64,000 nucleotides of DNA, from contig NC_015844.1 of assembly GCF_000973105.1 (NCBI RefSeq), positions 3,096,501 through 3,160,500 of the forward strand. The letters are read 5' to 3'. A program made the position numbers and the translations under genes. Below, one piece after another: positions 15,759-25,411 of the stretch. Within the stretch, counting starts at the first letter, position 1. The number at the start of each line of letters is the position of its first letter. This DNA is from Zobellia galactanivorans. GTDB taxonomy: Bacteria > Bacteroidota > Bacteroidia > Flavobacteriales > Flavobacteriaceae. The notes beneath the pieces are model-generated. The model had not been told where the DNA came from, did no database searches, and saw nothing but the letters and a program-made list of their open reading frames with translations.

Positions 15759-17171
15759 CTATACCCGTTTCTTTATGACCTCCTTGTTCACTTGGTTTCC
15801 GTCTACATCGTAATGGATGAATTCAATGACGGCATCCTTTTTCTCGCGGTAGACCTTTACCGCTAAAAATCCACCTTGTACTCTTAGAAATTTATGTTCG
15901 GGACGTTTGTCTTCCTGCTTCCAGCCTTGGGCATGAAAATCGCTTACCGGTCCTTGACTGAATTCACGTAGTCCGGTTGCGGGGTCTACGGAAACATATT
16001 GCCAATGTCGGTCACCGTTAATGACCAATACATTCTGGTCGGCCAGGTACTGGCGCAGCCATTTGCCTTCCGTGGCGAATGAGGTATTGGAGTGGTTGTC
16101 ATACTTGCCTTTGGAGCGGTCGGGCCCTACGACCGGCGTAGGCGAGACCAGGATCTTAAACGTAGCGTCGGATGCTTCAACGGTTTCCTTGAACCAAGCG
16201 ATCTGTTCCTCTCCCCAAATGGTTTTTTCCTTTCCGTCGGGAGATTTGTTGTCACTTCTAAATTCCCGTACCTCTACGTTCCATAGCTGTACATCCTTGC
16301 CCCATCTAAAGGTACGGTAGGGTTTGTCGATAATGGGCACTTGTTCCCGCCAAATATCCAGGCCATCCTCATAGCTCAATTCCCCAAAGGGCGTGGAATA
16401 CGGATTGGCATCGTCTTTCAGTAGATCGTGGTCGTCTTTTTGTAGGTAGGCGGGGGTAGTTTTATAAAAATCGAAGAGGGCGGGCCACGAATTCATGGCG
16501 TGCCATTTGTGTCGTGCCAGTTCTACGGTGTAGGCCATGGGCCCAGGCTTGTCGTAATACACATAGTCTCCCGTTTGGCAATGGAAGAGCGGGTTTAGTT
16601 TTCGCATGCTGTCGTAGATTTTAAAACCGCGAACGGCATCGTCATGCGACCAATAAAACTGGCAGGTCGATGAGGTAAAAAATACCGGCACCACCTGGTC
16701 GGCGGCCGGGGCGGTCGTAAAGGATCCCCTTATTTCCGCCACCGGGGCCTCCGCATTTTTTCTCCCTTGAATCTGTATGTCATAGTGGGTGTTGGGGCGT
16801 AAGCCCTCAAACTTTCGTTTTAGGGTAAAGTCCCTATAGCCCGAAACATAGGTCCATTCCGTGCTGATCAGGGTGTCCTTTGATTTAAGGCTGATCTTTA
16901 CCTGTCCCGAGGCGCCCTCAACCGCGCCTTCCATTTTAGAAATGGGCATGTTGTTGTCAAAGTCGATGGGAGGCCTAAATACCTTATCCTGTTGCTTGTG
17001 GTAGACGGCCACGGGCTGGGGCGATCTACAAAGCCGGGTAAGAAGAATGGCGGAAGTATCGGTTACTTCCCCAATTTTGAATCCGGTGGTAAAATAGACT
17101 TCGGTGTCGTCTTGGGCAGCGCCCGTAAAAAGTCCGATGGTCAGCAGTACTAGGGTAATGGTTCGTTTCAT
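15759..17171 (-). CDS. PhoD-like alkaline phosphatase/phosphodiesterase
   Basis: 470 aa with a cleavable signal peptide (MKRTITLVLLTIGLFTGAAQ). Residues about 24-150 form an Fn3-like N-terminal domain (FTTGFKIGEVTDTSAILLTR). The metallophosphatase domain has the PhoD-type metal ligands: SSTCQFYW, QTGDYVYYD (GDxxYYD), KDDHDL and VINGDRHW. PhoD enzymes hydrolyse phosphate mono- or diesters outside the cytoplasm using calcium or iron; a haloperoxidase-like relative cannot be excluded. It is transcribed alone, and the region upstream carries no obvious regulatory site. This is likely a phosphate-scavenging housekeeping gene. Confidence 0.85.
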   Translation of the reverse strand: MKRTITLVLLTIGLFTGAAQDDTEVYFTTGFKIGEVTDTSAILLTRLCRSPQPVAVYHKQQDKVFRPPIDFDNNMPISKMEGAVEGASGQVKISLKSKDTLISTEWTYVSGYRDFTLKRKFEGLRPNTHYDIQIQGRKNAEAPVAEIRGSFTTAPAADQVVPVFFTSSTCQFYWSHDDAVRGFKIYDSMRKLNPLFHCQTGDYVYYDKPGPMAYTVELARHKWHAMNSWPALFDFYKTTPAYLQKDDHDLLKDDANPYSTPFGELSYEDGLDIWREQVPIIDKPYRTFRWGKDVQLWNVEVREFRSDNKSPDGKEKTIWGEEQIAWFKETVEASDATFKILVSPTPVVGPDRSKGKYDNHSNTSFATEGKWLRQYLADQNVLVINGDRHWQYVSVDPATGLREFSQGPVSDFHAQGWKQEDKRPEHKFLRVQGGFLAVKVYREKKDAVIEFIHYDVDGNQVNKEVIKKRV

Positions 17172-17270
17172 GTGGGTTTAGGTATAGCTTGTGGTCTCCT
17201 GTGGCCAACTTCTGAAAAACCAAACAGGAAGTATAAATATACCAATTCCAAACACTTTAGGCCCCCGGAA

Positions 17271-17846
17271 TTAGTATTGGTAGGAGGCTATGAGCATTTC
17301 CGTCCATTCTTGAATGCGTTCGGGCGATGGTCTGTCCGCTTGGTCGAAGAAGAAATGTTGCGCTATTTCGAGTCCGCAATACCCGTACACACCGGTGTCG
17401 GAGGTCAGGGAAAGGGCCTTGTCCATACCTATGCCTTTGTACTCGGCCTGCGATTTTCCATGGGTATTGATAAGGGTCGCTCGCTTTCCTTTGAGGAGTC
17501 CTTTTTGAACGCCCCCGTCGTAGCGGTAGGCAAAGCCATAGCTAAAAACGCGGTCGATATAGCCTTTCATGATGGCCGGCATTCCCGTCCACCAAATCGG
17601 GTAGACAAAGGTGATATGCTCTGCCCAGGTGATGTATTCTTGTTCTTTTTGAACCTCTTCGGAAACCTCGCCCTTGCGTTGTCCGGCCATATCGGCCAAG
17701 GAAAGAACGGGGTTGAAGTCGAGTTGATAGAGGTCCCTTACTTCAATTTGGTGCTCGCCCTGTTCAAGGGTTTGTATTACGGTCTGTTTCAAATGATGGT
17801 TGAGACTTGCGGCATTCGGATGGGCGTAGATAATAAGATGCTTCAT
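17271..17846 (-). CDS. NAD(P)H:quinone oxidoreductase (flavodoxin-like fold)
   Basis: 191 aa from the ATG at 17846 (MKHLIIYAHPNAASLNHHLK), which matches the family start; an upstream in-frame extension has no family similarity. Motifs are HPN-ASLN, an early RDLYQLDFNPVL segment, FVYPIWWTGMPAIMKGYIDR (the FMN-binding loop) and NTHGKSQAEY with GYCGLEIAQHFFF near the end. These belong to the KefF/MdaB/NQO1 family, cytosolic flavoproteins that reduce quinones by two electrons using NAD(P)H. The AraC-type regulator directly upstream, in the same orientation 74 bp away, probably controls it in response to an electrophile or quinone. Confidence 0.9.
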   Translation of the reverse strand: MKHLIIYAHPNAASLNHHLKQTVIQTLEQGEHQIEVRDLYQLDFNPVLSLADMAGQRKGEVSEEVQKEQEYITWAEHITFVYPIWWTGMPAIMKGYIDRVFSYGFAYRYDGGVQKGLLKGKRATLINTHGKSQAEYKGIGMDKALSLTSDTGVYGYCGLEIAQHFFFDQADRPSPERIQEWTEMLIASYQY

Positions 17847-17920
17847 TTTCCGTAGATTTTTAGATTGATAAAGCAAATGTAGCCCAGGGCCTTGGGCTGT
17901 AATTGTAAGAAAACGAAATG

Positions 17921-18733
17921 CTATTCGGGCTTGCAGATATTTTCTTGGAATTTGAGGTATTGGGTCGGCGTATGGCCGGTGAAGTGCTTGAAGTCGTGTA
18001 TAAGCTGGCTTTGGTCGTAATAGCCACAAGTCTCGATGATGTCGAACCAATGTATCGGTGAACTTGAATCTTGCAAAAGCGAAATGGCCTTGACGAATCT
18101 TAGGTACCGGCCTTTTTCCTTGGCGGTATAGCCAAAGTATTTTTTGTGGTTGAGCTGAATGCTTCTTTCGCTCTGTTGGGTTTCTTGGGCGATAATCTTA
18201 ATAGGGTTGAACACGGTGTAGTCTTCCGTATGGTCCGAAATATTTTGAAAAGCCGTATCGCTCTCCCTTAGGTAGGGTTTGCAGAAATCGAGAATCAGGT
18301 CGACCCGCTCGCCAGGGCTTGCGTTTTTGATAAGTCGCCAGAGGTTGGTAAAGCAATTTTCGCCCAAGAGCGCATCTGGGTGTATGGGGAGGTAGTCGGA
18401 CAAGATAACCTTACCGAAGAAGCGGTAAAAGGCATCGTCTTTAAAATTCGCCACCAACATGTCGGACCCTGGGGCAAGGGTGTAATCAAAGGCCTGTTTC
18501 AAGGGGCCGAGAACAAGGCATTTTTCAATGCTTATTTGAGTGTCATCCGCCGTCTTTAATTGAATTGGGGTGCCCAAACTAAAGACCATGATAATTTGAA
18601 AGTGGGGAAGAAGGGTGTGGCTTATGGATTGTTCCGTTTGATTTTCGGCCCTATAGAAATGGGTGAAGACGTCTTGGAAATCTTTGGGGACTTCTATTCT
18701 TTCGCCGTTTTGGTCGGGATGCTTGCTTTCCAT
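17921..18733 (-). CDS. AraC-family transcriptional regulator
   Basis: 270 aa from the ATG at 18733 (MESKHPDQNGERIEVPKDFQ). A longer frame to 18859 would overlap the end of the lipoprotein gene and adds low-complexity residues, so the shorter start is preferred. The N-terminal part (about 20-150) is a cupin-like sensing domain (THFYRAENQT, then FQIIMVFSLGTPIQL). The C-terminal helix-turn-helix (about 185-270) includes SISLLQ-like helices, WFDIIETCGYYDQSQLIHDF and FTGHTPTQYLKF, the typical end of AraC proteins. It likely activates the neighbouring quinone reductase. Confidence 0.85.
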   Translation of the reverse strand: MESKHPDQNGERIEVPKDFQDVFTHFYRAENQTEQSISHTLLPHFQIIMVFSLGTPIQLKTADDTQISIEKCLVLGPLKQAFDYTLAPGSDMLVANFKDDAFYRFFGKVILSDYLPIHPDALLGENCFTNLWRLIKNASPGERVDLILDFCKPYLRESDTAFQNISDHTEDYTVFNPIKIIAQETQQSERSIQLNHKKYFGYTAKEKGRYLRFVKAISLLQDSSSPIHWFDIIETCGYYDQSQLIHDFKHFTGHTPTQYLKFQENICKPE

Positions 18734-18746
18734 TCTAAGACTTGGC

Positions 18747-19172
18747 TTATTCGATAAGTTGATTGCTTCCGCTTTGGGTCTTTGTGAATTGGGCCCTGTT
18801 CCTCGCAATGATTTGGCCCGGGTTGGTAAAGCTTCCGATACGAATTGAAACTTCCGCAATTTTAACGGGTTTTCTTTGGTTTAAAAATACAAGAAGATAT
18901 ATGGAGTCGAGGTATTCAATATTATTTTTTTCCAAGGATTCTAGGTCGAGGTCGAGTTCGCTTTCAACGGCATCTATGGAGGTGTAGGGCGCAAGGATCA
19001 AGAGTTCGGTCCATTCAAAATCGTCAATTTTGCCCAAGTCGCTTATGTTTTTTCCCGAGCTGAATTCCGCTTCGATTTTTTCGGTCAACAGACGGTCTGA
19101 TCGGAGTTGGTTTGAGTAATGGCATGCCATTAAACTTAAAAATAGAAGGGTGGAGCCTATAGTTTTTTTCAC
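18747..19172 (-). CDS. Small lipoprotein of unknown function
   Basis: 141 aa. The N-terminus MKKTIGSTLLFLSLMAC ends in a lipobox with the cysteine at residue 17, so lipidation and anchoring in the outer membrane are likely. The mature part has an FEWTELLILAPYTSID segment and acidic helices, then a LVFLNQRKPVKIAEVSIRIG strand pair. I recognise no family, although the WTELLILAPYT phrase is seen in other small lipoproteins of Bacteroidota. It stands upstream of the AraC gene in the same orientation, 13 bp before its chosen start, but a functional link is not evident. Confidence 0.7.
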   Translation of the reverse strand: MKKTIGSTLLFLSLMACHYSNQLRSDRLLTEKIEAEFSSGKNISDLGKIDDFEWTELLILAPYTSIDAVESELDLDLESLEKNNIEYLDSIYLLVFLNQRKPVKIAEVSIRIGSFTNPGQIIARNRAQFTKTQSGSNQLIE

Positions 19173-20265
19173 GGTTCAAATCGATTGATGCGGTCGTAGA
19201 AGGAAGGGGTGTTGGGTATGTGCGTCTGTTTCAATACCTAGGGAACCCTATCCTCGGCGATACCACTAAAGTAGCATTATTTTTTTTCATGGTTTTCGGG
19301 GTGTCCCTCCCGATCGTCATTTTGGGGAAGGCTTCGTTTTTGTCTTTTGTTGGAGTAAAGCCTAGGTTTTATCCTTCTATATGCCTATGTATTAAAATGA
19401 TATATGAATCAGTTAATTCTTACAATGTAATGTGTTTTATTCTATTCTTATGGGATTTATTTTTGAGGTATTGGTGATTTTTTAGACGAAGCGAAAAGTT
19501 ACATTTAATGCGATATTAGGCCCTTTTTACAACTGTTAATGTGTTGTTGTACAGTATTTTTTGTCATAGCGATAGCTTTTGTAAAGAGCTTTGGTTTACG
19601 GAAATTCGTAAAATTAACAATTATAAATTTTGATAGGTAAGAAATTTCTTTAAATTTGATCGCCCTTTATTATGAACTTAATTACATTATGAAATGAGAA
19701 AATTATTACTTAAGACCTACTCTATTTGCACTAGTGAGTGTAGAACTTGTCAAGGCAAGTTTGATCGAATTCAATTTAACTTAAAATTGATTTGCTAGTC
19801 TAACTGTTTTACCGAAAGCAGTACCAATTTAATTATGATCCTTTTCTGGTTTGTGCCTTCATGGGTGTATTAGTATACGCGAAATGATAGGAGTCTGGAT
19901 GCACGTATTTTTAAATGTAAGATATAGTGGTTTCCATTTCCTTGTAAACTAGAACCTAGTGAGGTCTGTTTTGAATCGTTTTTTTGCGATTACGGCAGGT
20001 TTTACAAATCGTCATGGATCTTTAAGGCGGTGTTCTTTCCGGTATTACTCCATTATATATAATGAATCATAGCGCTGTTTCCTCCATTTTTTTTGTTGAA
20101 AAGATGGGTGTTAGGTGGTTGTTTTCAAACTGTTTTAACCAATAAACTTAAGTGGTAAGGTAAAGTTGTGTCTTTCGGTCAGCGAAAATAAACGGTTAGG
20201 CCCTGATTTACCTAGGATAGTAGTTGTGACTGATTCATTGGTATTTAATTAAACAACATTAAATT
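19173..20265. other. Long non-coding leader of the polysaccharide locus
   Basis: About 1.1 kb without a convincing gene. An 85-codon frame at 19220-19477 has no recognisable product. The stretch contains the promoter at 19630-19658. After it, an ATG at 19693 opens a 35-codon frame (MRKLLLKTYSICTSE) that ends without any family match. The unusually long gap before the first secreted enzyme may contain a leader RNA or additional operators. I can point to no specific riboswitch fold. Confidence 0.4.
19630..19658 (+). promoter_or_regulatory. Flavobacterial sigma-A promoter (TTG-N18-TAAATTTG)
   Basis: TTG at 19630-19632 and TAAATTTG at 19651-19658, spaced by 18 bp, match the Bacteroidota -33/-7 consensus TTG-N17-23-TAnnTTTG exactly. 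It points toward the first secreted glycosidase but lies about 610 bp before its start codon, implying a long leader or an intervening short RNA. Confidence 0.5.
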
Positions 20266-20274
20266 TTGTGTTTT

Positions 20275-23244
20275 ATGGATTTTTTAAAATCGAATTTATT
20301 CATGGCGTTATTACTGTTGGTGACAGTATCGAACGCCCAGACTCCAGACGGGGAATTAAAAAGATGGCATAAGTTATCGTTGACCTTTAACGGACCGAGC
20401 ACTACCGAAACCTCGACCCCAAATCCGTTTTCCGATTATAGTTTAGAGGTAACCTTTACCCATGGTGGCAGTGGGAGGAGTTATACGGTTCCCGGATATT
20501 ACGCCGCTTGTGGCGATGCGGAAAATACAGGTTGTGATTCGGGCAACAAATGGCGGGTGAATTTTGCCCCTGATGATGTAGGAAACTGGAATTGGACCGC
20601 CAGCTTTAAGTCGGGAACAAATGTGGCGATCAATGGCGGAGGGTCGAGTGGAGGCTTTATGGATGGGGCAACCGGTTCATTTAGTATTGCCGAGTCGGAC
20701 AAATCTGGCAGGGATTTTAGAAGTAAGGGCCTAGGAAGGTTAAAATACGTGGGAGAACACTATTTAAAGCATATCGGAACAAATCCGACAGAACCGAACG
20801 GCCCTTGGTTTTTAAAAGTCGGTGCCGATTCACCGGAAAACCGCTTTCACTATGTTGACTTTGACGGTACTCCGGGAACGGTGGCCGGTAATGCCAAAAG
20901 TAAAACTTGGCAAGCCCATGAAAAGGACTACGTAGCTTCCGATGCAAGTGCCTATACCTGGAATGGTGGTAAGGGTAAAGGAATTTTGGGATCCGTAAAT
21001 TATTTGTCGGGTCAAGGCGCCAATGTAATGTCCTTTTTAACCTGGGCGGCCGGTGGCGATGATGGTGCCGTTTTTCCCCATGTTTTAAAAGTTTCGGCCC
21101 AAGACTATGGCAGTACCGGAAAAGCGGGGCAATGGGACAAATTGCACAAAGATCGTTTTGACGTATCTAAACTCGCACAATGGGAAAAGGTAATGGAATA
21201 TGCCGATAAAAAGGGGGTTTACCTACACTTTAAGACCATGGAGACCGAAAATTGCGAAAAAATGGACGGCCATACTTTTGGAAGGGAAAGAAAACTGTAC
21301 TACCGTGAGTTGATCGCAAGGTTCGGACACCACTTGGCCTTGAACTGGAACCTGTCGGAAGAGAGTACGATCAAGGACGATGTGGTTAAGGCTACGGTAA
21401 ACTACATTAAAGATGTGGATCCATACGACCATCATATTGTATTGCATACCTACCCAGGACAACAAGATCAAAGATACAATCCCTTGATCGGTAATAAGTC
21501 CAACTTAACAGGGGTATCGGTTCAGACCAGTAAGACCAACGTTCATAAAGACGTTCGTAGATGGGTAGAAAACTCTAAAAATGCAGGTAGAAAATGGGTA
21601 GTTGCCAATGATGAGCAAGGTAGTGCCACCGAAGGTATCAGGGTTTCCGATAAGGAAGTCCGTGAAAAGGTGCTTTGGGCTACCTTATTGGCCGGTGGTG
21701 CCGGTGTCGAATATTACAGTGGTTACACCAGTGACGACGGAGACCTTAACGGTGAAGACCACCGAAAAAGAGGGGTGAAGTACAAAGAGGGAAGCTACGC
21801 CCTTAAATTTTTTAAGAACAACCTTTTGGGGGACTTAAAAAACATGGTTTCCGACGATGGTGTTACGGCAGATGGCAATGATTATGTCTTTGCAAGAGAG
21901 GGAAAAACATACGCTATTTATAGGCCTAACGGTGGAAGTACCTCTTTGAGTTTGCCTGCAGGGAACAACAAGTACGATGTGCAATGGTTCAACCCAAGAA
22001 CAGGCGACGACCTTACGGCGAAATCGACCCTAGGGTCTAATTTGGTGGCCCCTGACAATAACGACTGGGTGGCTTTGATCACAAGCAAGGATAGCGACGG
22101 CAATGTAGATGACTGCGATAATAAACTTAATGCTACATTGACCCAAGATGCGTATCTGCAAGGCAGCACTAGGTTTAATAGTGGTGAACTTAGGGTTGAG
22201 AGTGGAAACCGGATCGCCTACCTCATGTTTACGGTACCTGCAAGCACCAAAACGGTAACCAATGCCAAATTGGAACTTACCGTAGGTAGCGATGGAGGCA
22301 GTGGTTTGATAGAAGTTTATAAGGGAAGCTCAAATAGCTGGACCGAGGCCAATCTTTCCAGTGGCAACAAACCTGCCGAAGGTACAAAATTAGGGTCCTT
22401 GAATACCACCTATAGCGTGGGCTCTACCTATACTTTTAATCTGAGCGGTGTTACGCCCGGCCAGACCATTTCCTTGGTCTTAAAGCAAACGGGCGGCAAC
22501 GATGTGTCTTTCTCTTCAAAGGAAGGTTCCTATTCCCCAAAACTGATTCTAGAGCTAGAGTGTGAAGATGATGGAGGGGCCATAGATAATTCCATAGCCA
22601 TTCCCGGGCTTTTAGAGGCTGAAAACTTCGATACACAATCAGGGGTTGAGGTAGAGAATACTACCGATGCCAATGGAGGTGAGAATATCGGCTATATAGA
22701 AAATGGAGATTATGTCACCTATAATGTCACTATTGCCGAGGCCGGTACGTATGAAGTAAAGGCAAGGGTAGCGAGTAAAACGGCCGGTGGCAAAATCAAT
22801 ATAGAGGCAGATGGTGTAAAAGTAGGTGAGTTTACCGTTGGCAATACAGGCGGATGGCAAACATGGACCACACTGACGACCACGGTTGACCTGCAGGCGG
22901 GCGAGCAAAACCTTAAGCTCGATTTTGCCGGTGGTACGGGCTATTTGTTCAATGTAAACCATCTTGATTTTGATAAGCAAGATAGTGCGGCAAGTGCCCT
23001 TTTTACAGCCGAAACGACTGCGGAAGTAAAACTTGTGGCCTATCCTAACCCGGCCCAAGACTATATTACCGTTTCGGGCATTAAACCAGGGAGCCGATTG
23101 GTGGTATATGACTACTCGGGAAATAGGGTGCTTCAAACAGTGTCTCAAAGTACCGATGTATCTCTAGATATAAACCGCCTAAGAAAGGGCGTATATATCA
23201 TTTCCATTCAAGGAGAGAAGAGTCTACAGTTTATTAAGGAATAA
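20275..23244 (+). CDS. Secreted DUF5060 TIM-barrel glycoside hydrolase with CBM6 and T9SS tail
   Basis: 989 aa from the ATG at 20275 (MDFLKSNLFMALLLLVTVSNA is the signal peptide); a TTG 9 bp earlier is less likely. Domains: DUF5060 beta-sandwich (about 30-125, WNWTASF), a (beta/alpha)8 catalytic domain (about 140-530), a small C-terminal beta domain (about 535-605), a DNRLRE/CBM96-like domain (about 620-765, YLQGSTRFNSGELRVESGN), CBM6 (about 770-900, LEAENFDTQSGVEVEN) and a T9SS sorting domain (YPNPAQDYITVSG to FIKE). Likely catalytic acids are the Glu residues in WNLSEES and VANDEQG, as in clan GH-A. The substrate is probably an algal polysaccharide. Confidence 0.75.
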   Translation: MDFLKSNLFMALLLLVTVSNAQTPDGELKRWHKLSLTFNGPSTTETSTPNPFSDYSLEVTFTHGGSGRSYTVPGYYAACGDAENTGCDSGNKWRVNFAPDDVGNWNWTASFKSGTNVAINGGGSSGGFMDGATGSFSIAESDKSGRDFRSKGLGRLKYVGEHYLKHIGTNPTEPNGPWFLKVGADSPENRFHYVDFDGTPGTVAGNAKSKTWQAHEKDYVASDASAYTWNGGKGKGILGSVNYLSGQGANVMSFLTWAAGGDDGAVFPHVLKVSAQDYGSTGKAGQWDKLHKDRFDVSKLAQWEKVMEYADKKGVYLHFKTMETENCEKMDGHTFGRERKLYYRELIARFGHHLALNWNLSEESTIKDDVVKATVNYIKDVDPYDHHIVLHTYPGQQDQRYNPLIGNKSNLTGVSVQTSKTNVHKDVRRWVENSKNAGRKWVVANDEQGSATEGIRVSDKEVREKVLWATLLAGGAGVEYYSGYTSDDGDLNGEDHRKRGVKYKEGSYALKFFKNNLLGDLKNMVSDDGVTADGNDYVFAREGKTYAIYRPNGGSTSLSLPAGNNKYDVQWFNPRTGDDLTAKSTLGSNLVAPDNNDWVALITSKDSDGNVDDCDNKLNATLTQDAYLQGSTRFNSGELRVESGNRIAYLMFTVPASTKTVTNAKLELTVGSDGGSGLIEVYKGSSNSWTEANLSSGNKPAEGTKLGSLNTTYSVGSTYTFNLSGVTPGQTISLVLKQTGGNDVSFSSKEGSYSPKLILELECEDDGGAIDNSIAIPGLLEAENFDTQSGVEVENTTDANGGENIGYIENGDYVTYNVTIAEAGTYEVKARVASKTAGGKINIEADGVKVGEFTVGNTGGWQTWTTLTTTVDLQAGEQNLKLDFAGGTGYLFNVNHLDFDKQDSAASALFTAETTAEVKLVAYPNPAQDYITVSGIKPGSRLVVYDYSGNRVLQTVSQSTDVSLDINRLRKGVYIISIQGEKSLQFIKE

Positions 23245-23251
23245 GAAGATT

Positions 23252-23287
23252 AAGGGCTATTCGGGTACCCTATCCCGAATGGCCCTT
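23252..23287 (+). terminator. Hairpin after the first secreted enzyme
   Basis: AAGGGCTATTCGGG and CCCGAATGGCCCTT pair over 14 bp with one mismatch around an 8-nt loop. There is no strong T-tract, so it may be a processing or attenuating hairpin that still lets the downstream gene be expressed. Confidence 0.5.
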
Positions 23288-23396
23288 ACATCTTTATAGG
23301 GGACAATAAGCCTTTTTGTGTATGGTAGAATATAAGAACCCATCGAAAAAAAGGCTTGTTGTTTATTTTGTTAATAGATAAAAAAATCAATGAGTT

Positions 23397-25340
23397 ATGA
23401 AAGTTAATTTTTATATGCGCCATACTCGGCCTAAAGTGCTTTGTACTTTGTTCTTGCTGATGTCTACGGTGTACCATGGGAGTGCCCAGTTAAGGGTAGG
23501 TGACCCAGGGGTGACTTTTGATACGGGCAAGTATGACAGCCGCTATCCACAGATGAAGGAATGGCAAAAGGCAGGGGTTCGAGGCGGAATTCCCTTTCTA
23601 AAGGATGTCAAGGTCGTAAAAACCCTTACAAGTGGTGCCGATAGTGAAGCCATCAACAAGGCTATCGTCGACGCATCAAAAACGAGTGGATTGGTGGCCG
23701 TTCTTTTAAAAAACGGTACCTATTCCATTGATCAACGAGTGGTGATGAAATCGAATGTCTCTTTGATAGGAGAGAGTAGAACGGGGGTAAAGTGTATCGT
23801 AAAGATGAACAATGGCGATGCCTTTAGTTTTTATAAGGTCCAAAAAAGCGGCATATATACCTTGACAATCGAAGGTAGTTGGGGCAAACCAAAATACGAC
23901 TGGAACTATAGCCTAGATGCCAACGACGAATTAAAGAACAACGATAATATATCGGTGAAGTTCAATAAGTCGGAAGATTGTTGGTTGGACAAGGTCGATA
24001 TCATAAATTCTGCCAAAGACCCTGTGAGGGTTCCTGCTAACCATATTACCTTAAGGGATCTGCGGGTAGACGGTGCACACAAAAAAGCCGGAGGGGCCCA
24101 AGGATACTTTTTTATACAAGGGGCCTATAATCTCATTACGGGCTGCCAGGTTACCCATCTGAGACACATATCGCTTCAAGGGGGGAACGTAGAATACAAT
24201 GTGGTGTACGACAACGATTTTAGACAAGAGGTAAGTTTCCACAGTGGCGATAAGGGGAATAACCTAATCGAGAATAACAGGATCACCTTGCCCTATGATA
24301 TGCCCAACTCTAAGGCAGATACGCCCAATGCCGTCTATAATAGCAATAAGGAACCCAATTATTACGCTATTATGGGGCCTTGGTCCAGTCAGCACGATAA
24401 CTCCGAAAAACCCAATTTTATATTCAAAAACCAGTGTCTAGAAGAAAACCATGGCAACAAGAGACCTTGGTCAGACCCTAATCTATTGTATAAGGGACCG
24501 AAGGAAATCAAACCGAAGGATCCCGCTACAAATTTTCCTGCACTGCCCCAAAGCCAAACCCCATCTGGAGGGACGCTCTATCCCATAGTTTTGAATGGAA
24601 ATACCGGCGGGGGCAATTCTTGTGATGCTTCTAGAACCGTGTTTGCCGATACGGATGCTTACCTGCAGGGCACTACAAGATTCAATACCAATGAACTTAG
24701 GGTGGAAAAGGATAAAAGGCTTTCCTTTCTCAAATTTACCCTTCCCGCTGATCTACCTGCAATTACCGACGCTAAATTAGATTTGACGGTTTCTACCGAC
24801 AATGGCAACGGACGAATAGAAATTATAAAGGGCAAGTCGAACAATTGGACGGAAGATAACCTGTCTTCCTCAAATCGGCCACAGGAAGGCCAAGTATTGG
24901 GAGTTTTGACAGATACCTATGCCAAGGGGAAAACCTACCAATGGACATTATCGGGCCTAAAGGCAGGGGAGACCATCACCCTGATCGTAAAGCAAAGCAG
25001 TGGTAACGATGTATCGTTTTGGTCTAAGGAAGGCAGCAATGCGCCCAAGCTTACCCTAAAGTCAGATTGTAATGCCGCTACGGAAAATGTAGCCCTAAGT
25101 ATGGAAGCGGTAGGAAGCGATCCCATCGTTAAAGTGTATCCTAATCCTGCAAGCGACTTTATAAGCGTGTCTCATGTGAATATTGGGGAAGAGCTTATCG
25201 TGTACGATTTCCTAGGCAATATCGTGCTAAGGGAAGTTGTCAAACAAAGCGAGCCCGTTTTAGATGTTTCCCCTTTGAAAAAAGGAAACTACATCCTTTC
25301 CGTTCAAGGAAAAAACAGCTTTCAGTTTATTAAGAAGTAA
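23397..25340 (+). CDS. Secreted beta-helix protein with DNRLRE/CBM96-like domain and T9SS tail
   Basis: 647 aa. Signal peptide at about 1-29. Residues about 60-385 form a right-handed parallel beta-helix: pectate-lyase-3-like start (SGADSEAINKAIVDASK, then ALLKNGTYSIDQRV) and successive coils with N-rich turns such as NLIENNRITLPYD. The region about 400-560 is a DNRLRE/CBM96-like domain clearly homologous to that of the preceding enzyme (YLQGTTRFNTNELRVEKD against YLQGSTRFNSGELRVESG). A T9SS domain ends in FIKK. The fold is typical of polysaccharide lyases and some hydrolases; catalytic residues cannot be assigned. It lies 152 bp downstream of the TIM-barrel enzyme. Confidence 0.75.
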   Translation: MKVNFYMRHTRPKVLCTLFLLMSTVYHGSAQLRVGDPGVTFDTGKYDSRYPQMKEWQKAGVRGGIPFLKDVKVVKTLTSGADSEAINKAIVDASKTSGLVAVLLKNGTYSIDQRVVMKSNVSLIGESRTGVKCIVKMNNGDAFSFYKVQKSGIYTLTIEGSWGKPKYDWNYSLDANDELKNNDNISVKFNKSEDCWLDKVDIINSAKDPVRVPANHITLRDLRVDGAHKKAGGAQGYFFIQGAYNLITGCQVTHLRHISLQGGNVEYNVVYDNDFRQEVSFHSGDKGNNLIENNRITLPYDMPNSKADTPNAVYNSNKEPNYYAIMGPWSSQHDNSEKPNFIFKNQCLEENHGNKRPWSDPNLLYKGPKEIKPKDPATNFPALPQSQTPSGGTLYPIVLNGNTGGGNSCDASRTVFADTDAYLQGTTRFNTNELRVEKDKRLSFLKFTLPADLPAITDAKLDLTVSTDNGNGRIEIIKGKSNNWTEDNLSSSNRPQEGQVLGVLTDTYAKGKTYQWTLSGLKAGETITLIVKQSSGNDVSFWSKEGSNAPKLTLKSDCNAATENVALSMEAVGSDPIVKVYPNPASDFISVSHVNIGEELIVYDFLGNIVLREVVKQSEPVLDVSPLKKGNYILSVQGKNSFQFIKK

Positions 25341-25348
25341 TACAAAGG

Positions 25349-25378
25349 CCGCCCTGCCGGTACATACAAGTAGGGCGG
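25349..25378 (+). terminator. Hairpin between the two beta-helix genes
   Basis: CCGCCCT (25349-25355) and AGGGCGG (25372-25378) form a 7-bp GC stem with a 16-nt loop. No good T-tract follows; termination would be partial. Confidence 0.4.
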
Positions 25379-25411
25379 TTTATAAGGTCAAACAAAAAAA
25401 AGAAAACGATT

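Noticed and set aside
17172-17855. 227-codon plus-strand frame
   Set aside because: It is antisense to the quinone reductase gene, whose motifs are clear.
19220-19477. 85-codon plus-strand frame before the polysaccharide locus
   Set aside because: Hydrophobic but without a start context or homologue that I recognise; probably chance in an AT-rich leader.
22639-23148. 169-codon minus-strand frame
   Set aside because: Shadow of the CBM6 and T9SS regions of the secreted glycosidase.
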